Positions 20,201 through 29,508 of a DNA stretch of 64,000 nt are shown here, one piece after another. The first letter of the stretch is position 1, and the number at the start of each line of letters is the position of its first letter. A program made the translations under genes and the position numbers. The notes beneath the pieces are model-generated. The model was not told the origin of the DNA and ran no database searches. It worked only from the letters and a program-made list of their open reading frames with translations. Source of the stretch: Opitutaceae bacterium (GTDB taxonomy: Bacteria > Verrucomicrobiota > Verrucomicrobiia > Opitutales > Opitutaceae); NCBI GenBank assembly GCA_002694885.1, contig NZNM01000072.1, forward strand, positions 36,639 to 100,638, read 5' to 3'.

Positions 20201-21637
20201 ATGTCACGGAACAAGCCCATCATTAGAAACGTTCTAGCCGATCGCTACGCATCGGACGCTATGAAGTCGATTTGGTCAGGCGAGGGCCGTGTCATTATCG
20301 AGCGCGATTACTGGATCGCAGTCATGAAAGCCCAAAGAGAATTGGGGCTAAAAATACCGCTGAAAGCGATCAAGGCGTATGAATCCGCCAAGGACAGGGT
20401 GAACTTGGCATCCATCGACCGAAGAGAGCGCAAAGTTCTGCACGATGTGAAAGCCCGGATCGAGGAGTTCTCAGCTTTGGCTGGCTATGAGCTGGCCCAT
20501 CTGGGAATGACGAGTCGCGATTTGACCGAAAACGTAGAGCAACTGCAAGTGATTCGCTCTCTCGATCTGGTACGCGTCAAGGCGGTTGCCTGTCTCAACA
20601 AATTGGCTGAAAGAGCGGTGGAGTTTCGGGATCTAATGATGACGGCCCGCACGCACAATGTTCCGGCCCAGGCGACTACGCTGGGAAAGCGCTTCGCCAT
20701 GGCCGGACAGGAACTTCTGGTGAGCATAGACCGTCTTCACGATTTGGTGGAACGCTATCCGGCGAGGGGCTTAAAAGGAGCGGTAGGGACTCAGCTGGAC
20801 CAGCAAACGCTCTTCGAAGGCGATGCGAAAAAGGTGGCTCAGTTGGAAAAAAGTATCGTTAAGCATTTGGGTTTCGGTAAAGTGTTAAGCAGCGTTGGCC
20901 AAGTCTATCCAAGGAGTGTTGATTTGGATACAGTTACCGCCTTGGAGCAGTTGGCTTCCCCTGCCGTAAATTTGACTACGACAATTCGGCTAATGGCCGG
21001 GCAGGGCCTCATGAGTGAAGGCTTTTCTAAAGGGCAGGTTGGTTCCTCGGTTATGCCTCACAAAGTCAATTGTCGAACGAGCGAGCGTGTACATGGCTTT
21101 GGTACGATCCTGAGAGGCTATGTGGCCATGGCTTCCGGGTTAACGGGAGGCCAATGGAACGAGGGCGATGTCTCTTGTTCCGTAGTGCGCCGGGTGATGC
21201 TTCCTGATTCCTTTTTCGCGATAGACGGGCTCTTGGAAGGTTTCCTAACGATCCTTCGCCAATTCGAAGTATACGAGAAGGCCATACAATCCGAGAATTC
21301 CGTTCAATTGCCATTTTTGGCAACGACGACGATTCTTATGGAATCCGTGAAAGCGGGAGCTGGTCGAGAAGAGGCTCATTTGGCTATCAAGGAAAATGCC
21401 CTCGCAGCCAGCAGAGAGATTCGGGAGGGGCGACCGGACAAGGCGGATTTACTTGGTAGATTGGCTAAGGATGACCGGATACCTTTGTCGCTCAATCGAC
21501 TGGAATCGCTCGTTTCCCAGACAAATCGGTTCGTCGGAGCGGCCCCAAAGCAAGTGGATCAGTTTCGTCGGGACGCATCCAGGTGGGTGAAGCGTTTTCC
21601 CGAAGCCACCAAAGTGAAGCCGGGCAAGATGTTGTAG
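20201..21637 (+). CDS. purB: Adenylosuccinate lyase
   Basis: MTSRDLTENVEQLQ, ARTHNVPAQATTLGKRFAMAGQEL, GSSVMPHKVNCRTSERVHGF signature; start moved to ATG 20201. Confidence 0.9.
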   Translation: MSRNKPIIRNVLADRYASDAMKSIWSGEGRVIIERDYWIAVMKAQRELGLKIPLKAIKAYESAKDRVNLASIDRRERKVLHDVKARIEEFSALAGYELAHLGMTSRDLTENVEQLQVIRSLDLVRVKAVACLNKLAERAVEFRDLMMTARTHNVPAQATTLGKRFAMAGQELLVSIDRLHDLVERYPARGLKGAVGTQLDQQTLFEGDAKKVAQLEKSIVKHLGFGKVLSSVGQVYPRSVDLDTVTALEQLASPAVNLTTTIRLMAGQGLMSEGFSKGQVGSSVMPHKVNCRTSERVHGFGTILRGYVAMASGLTGGQWNEGDVSCSVVRRVMLPDSFFAIDGLLEGFLTILRQFEVYEKAIQSENSVQLPFLATTTILMESVKAGAGREEAHLAIKENALAASREIREGRPDKADLLGRLAKDDRIPLSLNRLESLVSQTNRFVGAAPKQVDQFRRDASRWVKRFPEATKVKPGKML

Positions 21638-21778
21638 TCGGCTCGGAACTAAAAATAGGTTTCCAGCCTGCTATCTCAACATCTTTCTAAAGGCAGGATG
21701 CCTGTACTACCTCTCGAGGCGATTTGCCCACCTTCGGTGCCCAAGTAAGGTAGCGGACGATCTCCGAGCGCCCAGAAA

Positions 21779-21860
21779 ATGGTAGGGCTGACTGTCCCTA
21801 GTCAGCCGAATTAGGGGACGTTCACCGGCCTGGCTGACTGGGGACTGTAAGCCCTACCAT
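21779..21860. repeat. Long imperfect inverted repeat in an intergenic region
   Basis: ATGGTAGGGCTGACTGTCCCTAGTCAGCC (21779-21807) against GGCTGACTGGGGACTGTAAGCCCTACCAT (21832-21860), 26 of 29 positions complementary. Confidence 0.75.
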
Positions 21861-21898
21861 TCTCTAAGCTAACAAACCACATTTTGGAAGCTAACAGA

Positions 21899-21936
21899 AG
21901 CCTCCCGGCTAGCCAGGAGGCTACCCGAGTTTTTTC
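21899..21936 (+). terminator. Rho-independent terminator-like hairpin
   Basis: AGCCTCC-CGGCTAGCCA-GGAGGCT stem-loop, then ACCCGAG and TTTTTT; downstream of purB. Confidence 0.5.
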
Positions 21937-22018
21937 AGGGCTGGTTTCTAGGATACCCATTTTCCCTATGTTTTCCGAGATTACTGCCGAATATAGAGAA
22001 AACTATGGAATGCCTTTA

Positions 22019-22522
22019 ATGTCCAATAAGCTTCCCAAAGATTGTAGCGATTGTCCGAACTCGAAGACCGTCCACTTAACGCAAATTGTTGGTGGAGCGG
22101 TTGAGAAGCTCGCTGTGTGCAGCGCATGCAAAGTGGCGTCCGAAGCAGACAGCCCTGAAACGATCGATATTGTTTGCGAAATGACGGTGCCCACCGTTCC
22201 CGTAGGGGGAGGCGCAAAGGCTAAAAAGAGCGGCCTGGCCTGCCCGTCTTGCGGATTCACGGAAGACGCGTTTAAGGAGTTTGGCAGGTTGGGCTGCCCG
22301 AGCTGCTACGAAGTATTCTCTGGCGATTTAGTACCGGTCTTGCGAAAGGCTCATCGAGGATTGCAACATCAAGGAAAAACTCCGGAAGGGAAGGGCCAGC
22401 CAGTCGACCCGGTTGAGATAGAAGCCTTGAAGGTGTCATTGAAAGAGCACGTAGCCAAAGAGGAATACGAGAAAGCTGCGGAGCTTCGGGACCGGATTTG
22501 GGAATTGGAATCCAAGCTTTGA
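22019..22522 (+). CDS. McsA-like protein (zinc-finger CxxC pairs plus C-terminal UVR domain)
   Basis: DCSDCPNSKTVHLTQIVGG, CPSCGFTEDAFKEFGRLGCPSCYEVFSGDLVPVLRKAHRGLQHQGKTP, LKEHVAKEEYEKAAELRDRIWELE; start moved to ATG 22019. Confidence 0.85.
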   Translation: MSNKLPKDCSDCPNSKTVHLTQIVGGAVEKLAVCSACKVASEADSPETIDIVCEMTVPTVPVGGGAKAKKSGLACPSCGFTEDAFKEFGRLGCPSCYEVFSGDLVPVLRKAHRGLQHQGKTPEGKGQPVDPVEIEALKVSLKEHVAKEEYEKAAELRDRIWELESKL

Positions 22523-22669
22523 AATCGGTAGTACCCCGACGTTTGCATTCGAGCTGATATCGATCAGTTCCAGCAATCAATCATATGTAAATATACGTAG
22601 AAGAGGTGAAGGTTTGCACAACATTGCCAATCTAAGATTCAGCGGGATCGGAGGTTCCGACTACAAGCC

Positions 22670-23190
22670 ATGGCAACGCAGCGAAAAATCGTCGTTTTGG
22701 AGGATGACCGCTCTACTGGAGCTCTCATTTCCGCAATTCTTGAAAAGGAAGGTTATCACGTCTTGCATGCGCTTGAAGGCCGTACCGCAATCGAGCTGGT
22801 GATAAGGGAACGTCCATCGTTTTGATTTCCGACGTTCTCGTGCCGGATATGAACGGAACCGAGGTTGTTAAAGAGCTGCGTAGTCCGAGTATTGGAGAGT
22901 TTTTGCCGACGCTGTTTTTGACCTCCTTGCTGGACAAGAAAGGACAGCAAAGTAGCTACGAAGAAAAGACGCTCAGATTGGAGGGGGTAGCCTACCCAGC
23001 TCTAGCGAAGCCATTCAGTCCAGGGGTCTTGATCGAAGTTGCCAGACGATTGGCTGTGAGCTCGACGAGCGAAGATTCCGTTCAAGCTGAAGTAGAAGAA
23101 TCGATTGAAGAGCAAGTGAAGGAAGCGGGGGCCGCCATCGAGTCTCGAGAAGTAAGCCCGCCGGCTGGCAAAGCGTCGAAAGAAAGTTAA
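22670..23190 (+). pseudogene. Response regulator receiver-domain gene split by a frameshift
   Basis: Frame 2: MATQRKIVVLEDDRSTGALISAILEKEGYHVLHALEGRTAIELVIRERPSF*; continues in frame 1 as (V)LISDVLVPDMNGTEVVKELR...LPTLFLTSLLDKKGQ...YPALAKPFSPGVLIEVARRL. The EDD and phospho-acceptor-Asp halves lie in different frames. Confidence 0.8.
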
Positions 23191-23207
23191 GCCCTCCGCG
23201 GATACTG

Positions 23208-24497
23208 CTAGTTTCGGGCGAGCGTTATTACGCATTCAAGATGTTTTGTCTGCGGGAAAAGGTCGAAAGGCTGGATCTCCTCGATTGAATAATCTTCTCG
23301 GGTCAATGTCTTCAAGTCGCGCATTTGCGTCGCTGGATTGCAGGAAACGTAGACGACTCTGGCCGGCCCGAATGCGATGAGCTGATGGATAAATTCTTCG
23401 CTCGCCCCCTTGCGCGGCGGGTCGATCACCACAGCAGAGTGAGCTCCCGCGATATCGATCCGGTCAAAAAGGGATGCCGCGTCACCGAGAACGAATGAGG
23501 CATTTTCGATCCCGTTGGCAGAAGCGTTCTGAGTGGCATACTGTACGGACAACTCCGATACTTCGATTCCTATCACGGATTCGAACAAGTGGGCAGAATT
23601 GAGGCTGAAGAGGCCGCTCCCGCAATAGGCGTCGATTAGATGTCTAGTATCTCCTTGGCTTGCCTTGCGACCGACATAGTTTGTGAAATCTTCCAGTATG
23701 CTAGGATTGTTCTGAAAGAACTCGCCTGCAGGAAACGAGAAGACAACTCCGGCAACCTGCTCCCGAATTATCTCCTTGGGATCGGTTGATATCCCATCCA
23801 AATGCTCCCGGAGCAGCAGTGTGGCCCCTTTCTTGAATGGCTTTTCCCGATGCAGGTTCTGCGTGTGCTCCCTAAGGCGCTTCATTTCCTGATTCATTGT
23901 CTCGGAAACGAGAGGGCACTGTTCGATTTCGATATATTTGGAACGCATGCCTTGTTTTAGGAAACCGATCACAATCGGCTTTCCTGGTTTCGGCTTCGGG
24001 AAGTGGGGTGTGAGCTTGGACCGATACCCATAAGTCTTGGGTGACTGGATAGCGGGTAGTACTTCTGACTCGATTCGAGCCATATGCCAGAGCAACTCCT
24101 TTACTTGGCGAGTCTTCCATTCCAGCTGGCTTTCATATTTGAGATGTTGATACTGGCAGCCGCCACACTTTTGAAAAACCGGACAGACAGGATTGATTCG
24201 GTCGGGCGATCGCCGTAGAACCTGGACGAGATCCGCCTCAGAATAGCTTTTATTGTTTCGATAGATGCGGACCTGGGCCCGCTCTCCGGGAAGCGCGAAT
24301 GGAGTCATGACGACCCAACCGTTGTCTCGACCCACACCCTGGCCCATGTTAGTCAGGGATTCGATCTCGATCTCGATTTCTTGATGGTAGGAATAAGGTT
24401 TTGGACTAAATCCCCTGGGTACCCGGCTTTCCTGTTCGCGGTTGATTGCCATTGGCGTAAACGAAGCAAGGGGGAACATCGCTTGGCAAGGTCCCAA
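23208..24497 (-). CDS. Class I SAM-dependent RNA (uracil-C5) methyltransferase, TrmA/RlmD family, with TRAM-like N-terminus
   Basis: CPVFQKCGGCQYQHLKYESQLEWKTRQVKELL (FeS motif), FFQNNP, LIDAYCGSGLFSLNSA, VVIDPPRKGASEEF, VYVSCNPATQMRDLKTL. Confidence 0.9.
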   Translation of the reverse strand: MGPCQAMFPLASFTPMAINREQESRVPRGFSPKPYSYHQEIEIEIESLTNMGQGVGRDNGWVVMTPFALPGERAQVRIYRNNKSYSEADLVQVLRRSPDRINPVCPVFQKCGGCQYQHLKYESQLEWKTRQVKELLWHMARIESEVLPAIQSPKTYGYRSKLTPHFPKPKPGKPIVIGFLKQGMRSKYIEIEQCPLVSETMNQEMKRLREHTQNLHREKPFKKGATLLLREHLDGISTDPKEIIREQVAGVVFSFPAGEFFQNNPSILEDFTNYVGRKASQGDTRHLIDAYCGSGLFSLNSAHLFESVIGIEVSELSVQYATQNASANGIENASFVLGDAASLFDRIDIAGAHSAVVIDPPRKGASEEFIHQLIAFGPARVVYVSCNPATQMRDLKTLTREDYSIEEIQPFDLFPQTKHLECVITLARN

Positions 24498-24613
24498 TTC
24501 AATTCTTTTTTGCTAGAGTTGGCAATGGATAGGTTTTCTTGGGGGAAAGCGAAACTGTTCGAAAGGCTCTGATTGACAGGGTCGGCTCCTGCCTATTCGT
24601 GGTACCAGATCTG

Positions 24614-25036
24614 ATGAGTATTGAAGCGAAAAGGGACCAAATTGTAGAGGAGCTGATGCCGTTCGACGATCATTACGAGCGTTTCGCCTATATAATCGAC
24701 CGAGCCAAGAGCCATCCGCCCTTAGATGAGGCCTACAAGATTGATACCTTCTTGATCGAGGGTTGCTTGTCGCAGTTGTGGATTTTTCCTGAGTTCAAGG
24801 ACGGCAGATGCTATTTCCACACGGACTCTGATGCTGCTATTACGAAGGGTACCGCGGCGCTATTATGCGAACTATACAGTGGGGAAACGCCGGAAGACAT
24901 TATTCGCTTAGAGCCCGACTTTTTAGCTGACGTGGGGATTACTCAGCACCTTTCGCCTAATCGTCGAAACGGATTGGCGAATGTCCGAGCGAAAATCAAA
25001 GCTTACGCGGAGCTTTGCCAGGAGAATGGAAGCTAG
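24614..25036 (+). CDS. SufE family protein
   Basis: DHYERFAYIIDRAKSHPPLDEAYKIDTFLIEGCLSQLWIFPEFKDGRCYFHTDSDAAITKGTAALLCELYSGETPEDI; start placed at an ATG near 24614. Confidence 0.88.
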   Translation: MSIEAKRDQIVEELMPFDDHYERFAYIIDRAKSHPPLDEAYKIDTFLIEGCLSQLWIFPEFKDGRCYFHTDSDAAITKGTAALLCELYSGETPEDIIRLEPDFLADVGITQHLSPNRRNGLANVRAKIKAYAELCQENGS

Positions 25037-25074
25037 TCTTTCTCTAGCTCGGCCTCGAGGCTAGGCGATCGTGT

Positions 25075-25638
25075 TCATAGCTCTAACTTCGTCACAATCT
25101 CGCTCAGTTCAGGTCGAGGTCGTTCCCTAGGGGGCTCGTGTTCACTTCCGATGTAGATGAAGCCGATAATTTCCTCGTGTTCGGGAATTCCTATTAACGC
25201 TTTGACTTTACTATTGTAGGCGAACCATTCGGTGAGCCATTGGCTTCGGTAACCGAGAGCGGCCGATGCCACTATAATGTTCTGGCAAACGGCAGCTCCG
25301 GAAAGGATCTGTTCGCTCTGGGGAGCCTTGTCCGACTCGATTTTCGAGGAAACGATCAGCAAGAGAGGGGCTGTCTTAGCTTCCTTGCTATTGGTTTTTT
25401 CCAGGCTAGCCGGGTCTCCTTCGTGAAGTTCCGGCAGCTTCGCGTGAAGCTTATCCTGGTTGGCCCGGTCGACGACATGGATGCGCCAAGGGTTTAACCC
25501 TTTATGGTCTGGCACGCGGGTGCCGCAGCGGAGGATTGTTTCCAGCTCGCTTTGCGAAGGGCCGGGAGGAACAAGGCTTCCGGCGAGCAAAGATCGGCGT
25601 TTCAAGAGCAAATCGATAGTTTCCTGGCTGCGTATCAT
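25075..25638 (-). CDS. Nitroreductase family protein
   Basis: LLLKRRSLLAGSLVPPGPSQSELETILRCGTRVPDHKGLNPWRIHVV, ALGYRSQWLTEW, IIGFIYIGSEHEPPRERPRPELSEIV. Confidence 0.85.
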   Translation of the reverse strand: MIRSQETIDLLLKRRSLLAGSLVPPGPSQSELETILRCGTRVPDHKGLNPWRIHVVDRANQDKLHAKLPELHEGDPASLEKTNSKEAKTAPLLLIVSSKIESDKAPQSEQILSGAAVCQNIIVASAALGYRSQWLTEWFAYNSKVKALIGIPEHEEIIGFIYIGSEHEPPRERPRPELSEIVTKLEL

Positions 25639-25787
25639 TGCTGGGATGAGGTAACGAGCTTGGCTACGAATGCGACTAAAAATCGTCGAGAAGATTGAAG
25701 AAATCTGATCGGATTGTGGCCCAAATTTTTGGGAGCATGTATGGTTGCTTGCCGTGGATTAGAGAATAAATAGTTTGGCTTGGAAAT

Positions 25788-26264
25788 ATGTTGGAAGGCC
25801 AGGAGCACGAGAGGTATATGAGGGAAGCGATTGGTGAAGCCCTGTTGGCTGACCAGAACAACGTGTATCCCAATCCGAGAGTGGGGGCTGTTATTGCAGA
25901 GAACGGCGCTATCGTTGCCAGAGCCCGGTTTGAACGCGATGGCGGGATGCATGCGGAGCGAAAAGCCTTAGCCGCTTTAGAGCGAGCGCCGCTCCCGGAA
26001 GCAATAATGTATGTAACTATGGAGCCTTGCTCAACTCACGGAAGAACCGGAGCCTGTACCGATGCCATTATAGCATCAGGCTTACGTAAAGTGGTTGTTG
26101 GCGCGCTTGACCCGACTTCGGGGCACAGAGGACGGGGAATAGATATTCTAAGGAAAGCCGGCATCGAAGTAGTTTCGGAATTTCTGCTAGAAGAGTGCGC
26201 TGCCTTGAACCTAGGTTATTCCGGAAGAGAAACATCGCGGCAGGAAGATTCTAAGAAGGGATAG
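25788..26264 (+). CDS. RibD-like deaminase (pyrimidine deaminase domain only)
   Basis: YMREAIGEALLADQNNVYPNPRVGAVI, GGMHAERKAL, TMEPCSTHGRTGACTDAII; 158 aa, no reductase domain. Confidence 0.85.
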   Translation: MLEGQEHERYMREAIGEALLADQNNVYPNPRVGAVIAENGAIVARARFERDGGMHAERKALAALERAPLPEAIMYVTMEPCSTHGRTGACTDAIIASGLRKVVVGALDPTSGHRGRGIDILRKAGIEVVSEFLLEECAALNLGYSGRETSRQEDSKKG

Positions 26265-26269
26265 CCTTA

Positions 26270-26551
26270 ATGTCCGCGCTCTCCAAACTTTTCGTGAAGC
26301 TGATCAGAATCTATCAGCTGTTTTTGTCGCCGCTAAAGTATGTTCTTTTCGGACCCAATGCTGGTTGCCGATACCAGCCAACATGTTCGAATTACGCTAT
26401 TGAATGCTTTAAGGAGCATCCGTTTTTCAAAGCGTTTTGGCTGGCGACAAAGCGAATATTATGCTGCCAACCGTGGGGGGGATTTGGATACGATCCGGTG
26501 CCGAAGGCCAAGGTGCAAGGAAATCAGAGATCATTTAGGAGGATTTTGTAG
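26270..26551 (+). CDS. yidD: Membrane protein insertion efficiency factor YidD
   Basis: LIRIYQLFLSPLKYVLFGPNAGCRYQPTCSNYAIECFKEHPFFKAFWLATKRILCCQPWGGFGYDPVP. Confidence 0.93.
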   Translation: MSALSKLFVKLIRIYQLFLSPLKYVLFGPNAGCRYQPTCSNYAIECFKEHPFFKAFWLATKRILCCQPWGGFGYDPVPKAKVQGNQRSFRRIL

Positions 26552-26662
26552 GTAAAAGCCGGGCAAAATGAAGATAGTGGGCTGTAGGGACAGACTGCAA
26601 TTGGGCTTTGCCTTCGTTCGGCACATTGAGAAAGATGGCTCGATAACGTATTTGTCCTAAAA

Positions 26663-27973
26663 ATGTGTCGCTTGAATAATGGAAAATGGATGGGTCGAGG
26701 ATTGAAATGGCTAGTGGTCGTTTATGCGATTATCGTCGGATCTATCCTATTGAGCAGGGATTGGAATTTGATTCTTGGCCGAAATGAAAATCGGCATATT
26801 GTAAGCCATTTTGGAATTTTCGGATACGCGATTTACGATTTGGCAAGCTTGCTTAGCTCTGAATTGGAGGAGTCTCGTATTAATTGAATCGATACGGGCC
26901 CTTTTAAAAAATTTCTTTCCGACCTGGATACCAGCCGATACAGGGCGATATCATCTGATCCTGTCAAACAGAACGTCATATTCCTGCAATTGGAGTCCGT
27001 AGATGGGTTTTGCCTTTGGGCGGATTTCGAGGGAAAGCCAGTAATGCCTCGTCTGCGAGAACTCGCCGGGAAGGGGATCGCATTCAGGAATGCGATGGAT
27101 ATGAGCCATGCAGGGCGTACGGTAGGCGCGGAAATGTTGGTTTTGACTTCCACGCTTCCAATACGCGGTAGGCCGATATTCGTGAATTACGATCTTAATC
27201 AAATTCCTTCGCTGCCTAGAGTGTTAGGGGAGTGTGGCTATTCCACTATGTCTTTCCATGGTTATGACGGATTTTTCTGGAACCGCGAGAACGCTCATCG
27301 ATCTTTGGGCTATGATGTCGATTTCTTTCGAAATAGTATCGAGGCCGAAGAATATATTGGCTGGGGTGTTTCCGATAGAGAGGTGTTGGATTTCGCTTTT
27401 TCCTAGATCCGACAACAGACAGGGCCCGTATTTGCCCATATCATACTTCTGACGCACCACCACCCATACGACCACGTAGGGAGAGCGATGGGAAATATCG
27501 ACGAATCGATCGAGGCGAATACCTTGAAATCCCTCGCTTATGTTGATGCCGAAATTGGCGCTTTTTATGATCGACTATTAGAGGCGGGGGAGCTGGAAGA
27601 CACGGTTTTAGCTGTATTTGGCGATCATGACAGCGGGATTACTTTACCATTGGCGGACTATATTGGATACAGTTTACCCCCAGTCTGGGATTCCGTTCCG
27701 TTCTTTATTATCGGTCTGGACGAAGAGCGGAAAGTGGTCGACGAGCTCGTCGGGTTGCAGGATCTACCGGTAATCGTGTTGAATGAATTGGGAATTGCGA
27801 TACCACCAACCTATATTGGAGATTCCCTTGAAACAATCGGAAATCCGTTGTCATGCGATGGATACAGGAAATCGTTAGTAGACGGTAATCTCGTTAGTGA
27901 GCAGGTTCCAATCGATCTCGAAGTTCTAACCAAACTGGCTTTGATTAGGCCAGGGGATCTCCATCACAATTAA
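26663..27973 (+). pseudogene. LTA synthase-like sulfatase (alkaline phosphatase superfamily) interrupted by two in-frame stops
   Basis: One continuous reading frame (frame 2) with TGA at 26885-26887 and TAG at 27404-27406. Sulfatase features on both sides: VIFLQLESVDGF, DMSHAGRTVGAEM, FAHIILLTHHHPYDH, VFGDHDSG. Confidence 0.8.
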
Positions 27974-29466
27974 TGGCAATATTGCGTATCACAGCGTTTG
28001 TGGCCTTTTGCATCCTGATGGCTTCCTGTGGCAGGAAGACTGATCCGCACCGCGTTCCAACGCCGCCCTTTGAAACGATTTCAGATTATGAGAGGTCGGG
28101 AGACCTAATCGATAGAGCGGAGTTTGCTTACGTAGGAAAGCAAGTTGAATTGGTAGGCGTTATTGAAATAGACAGAAAGACGGATACAATATCTTTGAAA
28201 GGCGAATACATAACGCGACAAGCGTTGCGTGAGGGGGCCCAGCTGGCGATTCAGATTTACAACGAAAACGGAAAAATGCTGGCACGCGATTTGCCACGGA
28301 TTCCGCTCGAAAAAGATGGGCAAGAGACGCTCGTTGCCAGTTTGAATGAAACGTTCGGGCCGTCCAACTGGGGGTTGGGATTCGAGGATGATGACGTTTT
28401 GATTCAATTTAATTATATTCAGGAGGGCGAATTCTGGTATGATATTGAGTACCCAGATATTGAATTACCAAGTATAGTAGCGCAGAATATAAATTCGTTG
28501 GAAAGATTCGATGTGCGATGGGAACTAATTCCTCGAATCATGCCTCGAGGCGTCGTTAATTATCCTCCCGCTGTGATAGATGCGAAAAATCGGGGGACCA
28601 CGCCTTTCCATTACCTCACAGCAGTGGAATCCTTTACGGCGACCGATTTGGAGCGTATCGAACAGCTAAGAAACCAAATTGAATCTGGATGCTCGCTTGT
28701 CTCAGACAAGAAACTGATGATGAACAGTCTAAAGGTAGACAGAACGGGCAGCTATTTTGTCCGCAATGGATTTGTTTGGGACGGAGTACGTTGGGATGGG
28801 TCTGCGCCGCCTGAGGGCTACAAGCGAATCTGGATTGTTCCTAGTTGGGTCTACTTGGCGGGAATAGCCACGATCTTAGCGACACTATTCTTGGTGTGGA
28901 ATAGGCTTGGTAACGTGCGTAGTTTGCCCGCGAGATCAGGAATAAAAGTCGCCATATTTCTCGGAGCGTTATCGCTAGCGTTGATTGCGACTACCAATGG
29001 GATGATTGGACTATTTACGATGCTCTTAGAGGCGCCAGTGATTGCCTATCGGAGATGGCCAATCAAAATTCGACGCTATGTATTAGCGGTTGGCTTATTC
29101 TCATTATTGGAAATCTATTGGGGTGGCTTGTTCGCTAACAGCGAAAATACCATTGGAGCCATCTTGATATCGGTGGCCCTTTATTGCCTGGCCGCGCTTC
29201 CCCTTCTCTACATCCGAAAACATCTTTATTCTTTCGCGATATTCGTTTTGCTCACGATTATCGTATCAACGAATTACGCCATCCAAGATCTATACTACAC
29301 CTTCTTCAACGACTACGCCTCTGTTCGAATGCTGGGCTACGTTTATCAGGTGCCGCAGATCGCGGATTCTATTGTGGAATTGCTTGGGGACGACCATTGG
29401 ATCATGGTTGTTATCGCCGCTTGGTATGGCGTTTGTGTGTGGGTGTGTCCGATGGGCAAAAAATGA
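27973..29466 (+). CDS. Lipoprotein-like periplasmic domain fused to a polytopic membrane domain, function unknown
   Basis: Lipobox-like FCILMASCGRK at the N-terminus, ~270 aa soluble region, then several hydrophobic helices; start overlaps the sulfatase stop (TAATG). Confidence 0.7.
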   Translation: MAILRITAFVAFCILMASCGRKTDPHRVPTPPFETISDYERSGDLIDRAEFAYVGKQVELVGVIEIDRKTDTISLKGEYITRQALREGAQLAIQIYNENGKMLARDLPRIPLEKDGQETLVASLNETFGPSNWGLGFEDDDVLIQFNYIQEGEFWYDIEYPDIELPSIVAQNINSLERFDVRWELIPRIMPRGVVNYPPAVIDAKNRGTTPFHYLTAVESFTATDLERIEQLRNQIESGCSLVSDKKLMMNSLKVDRTGSYFVRNGFVWDGVRWDGSAPPEGYKRIWIVPSWVYLAGIATILATLFLVWNRLGNVRSLPARSGIKVAIFLGALSLALIATTNGMIGLFTMLLEAPVIAYRRWPIKIRRYVLAVGLFSLLEIYWGGLFANSENTIGAILISVALYCLAALPLLYIRKHLYSFAIFVLLTIIVSTNYAIQDLYYTFFNDYASVRMLGYVYQVPQIADSIVELLGDDHWIMVVIAAWYGVCVWVCPMGKK

Positions 29467-29508
29467 ACCAATGGATTCGACTGTCCAGAGACGCGTGGTG
29501 GATCTAGT

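Noticed and set aside
26885-27406. Recoding of stop codons (selenocysteine/pyrrolysine or an alternative code) to explain in-frame stops
   Set aside because: Different stops (TGA, TAG, TAA) are involved in different genes, many intact genes end with the same codons, and I saw no evident SECIS-like hairpin; nonsense mutation is simpler.
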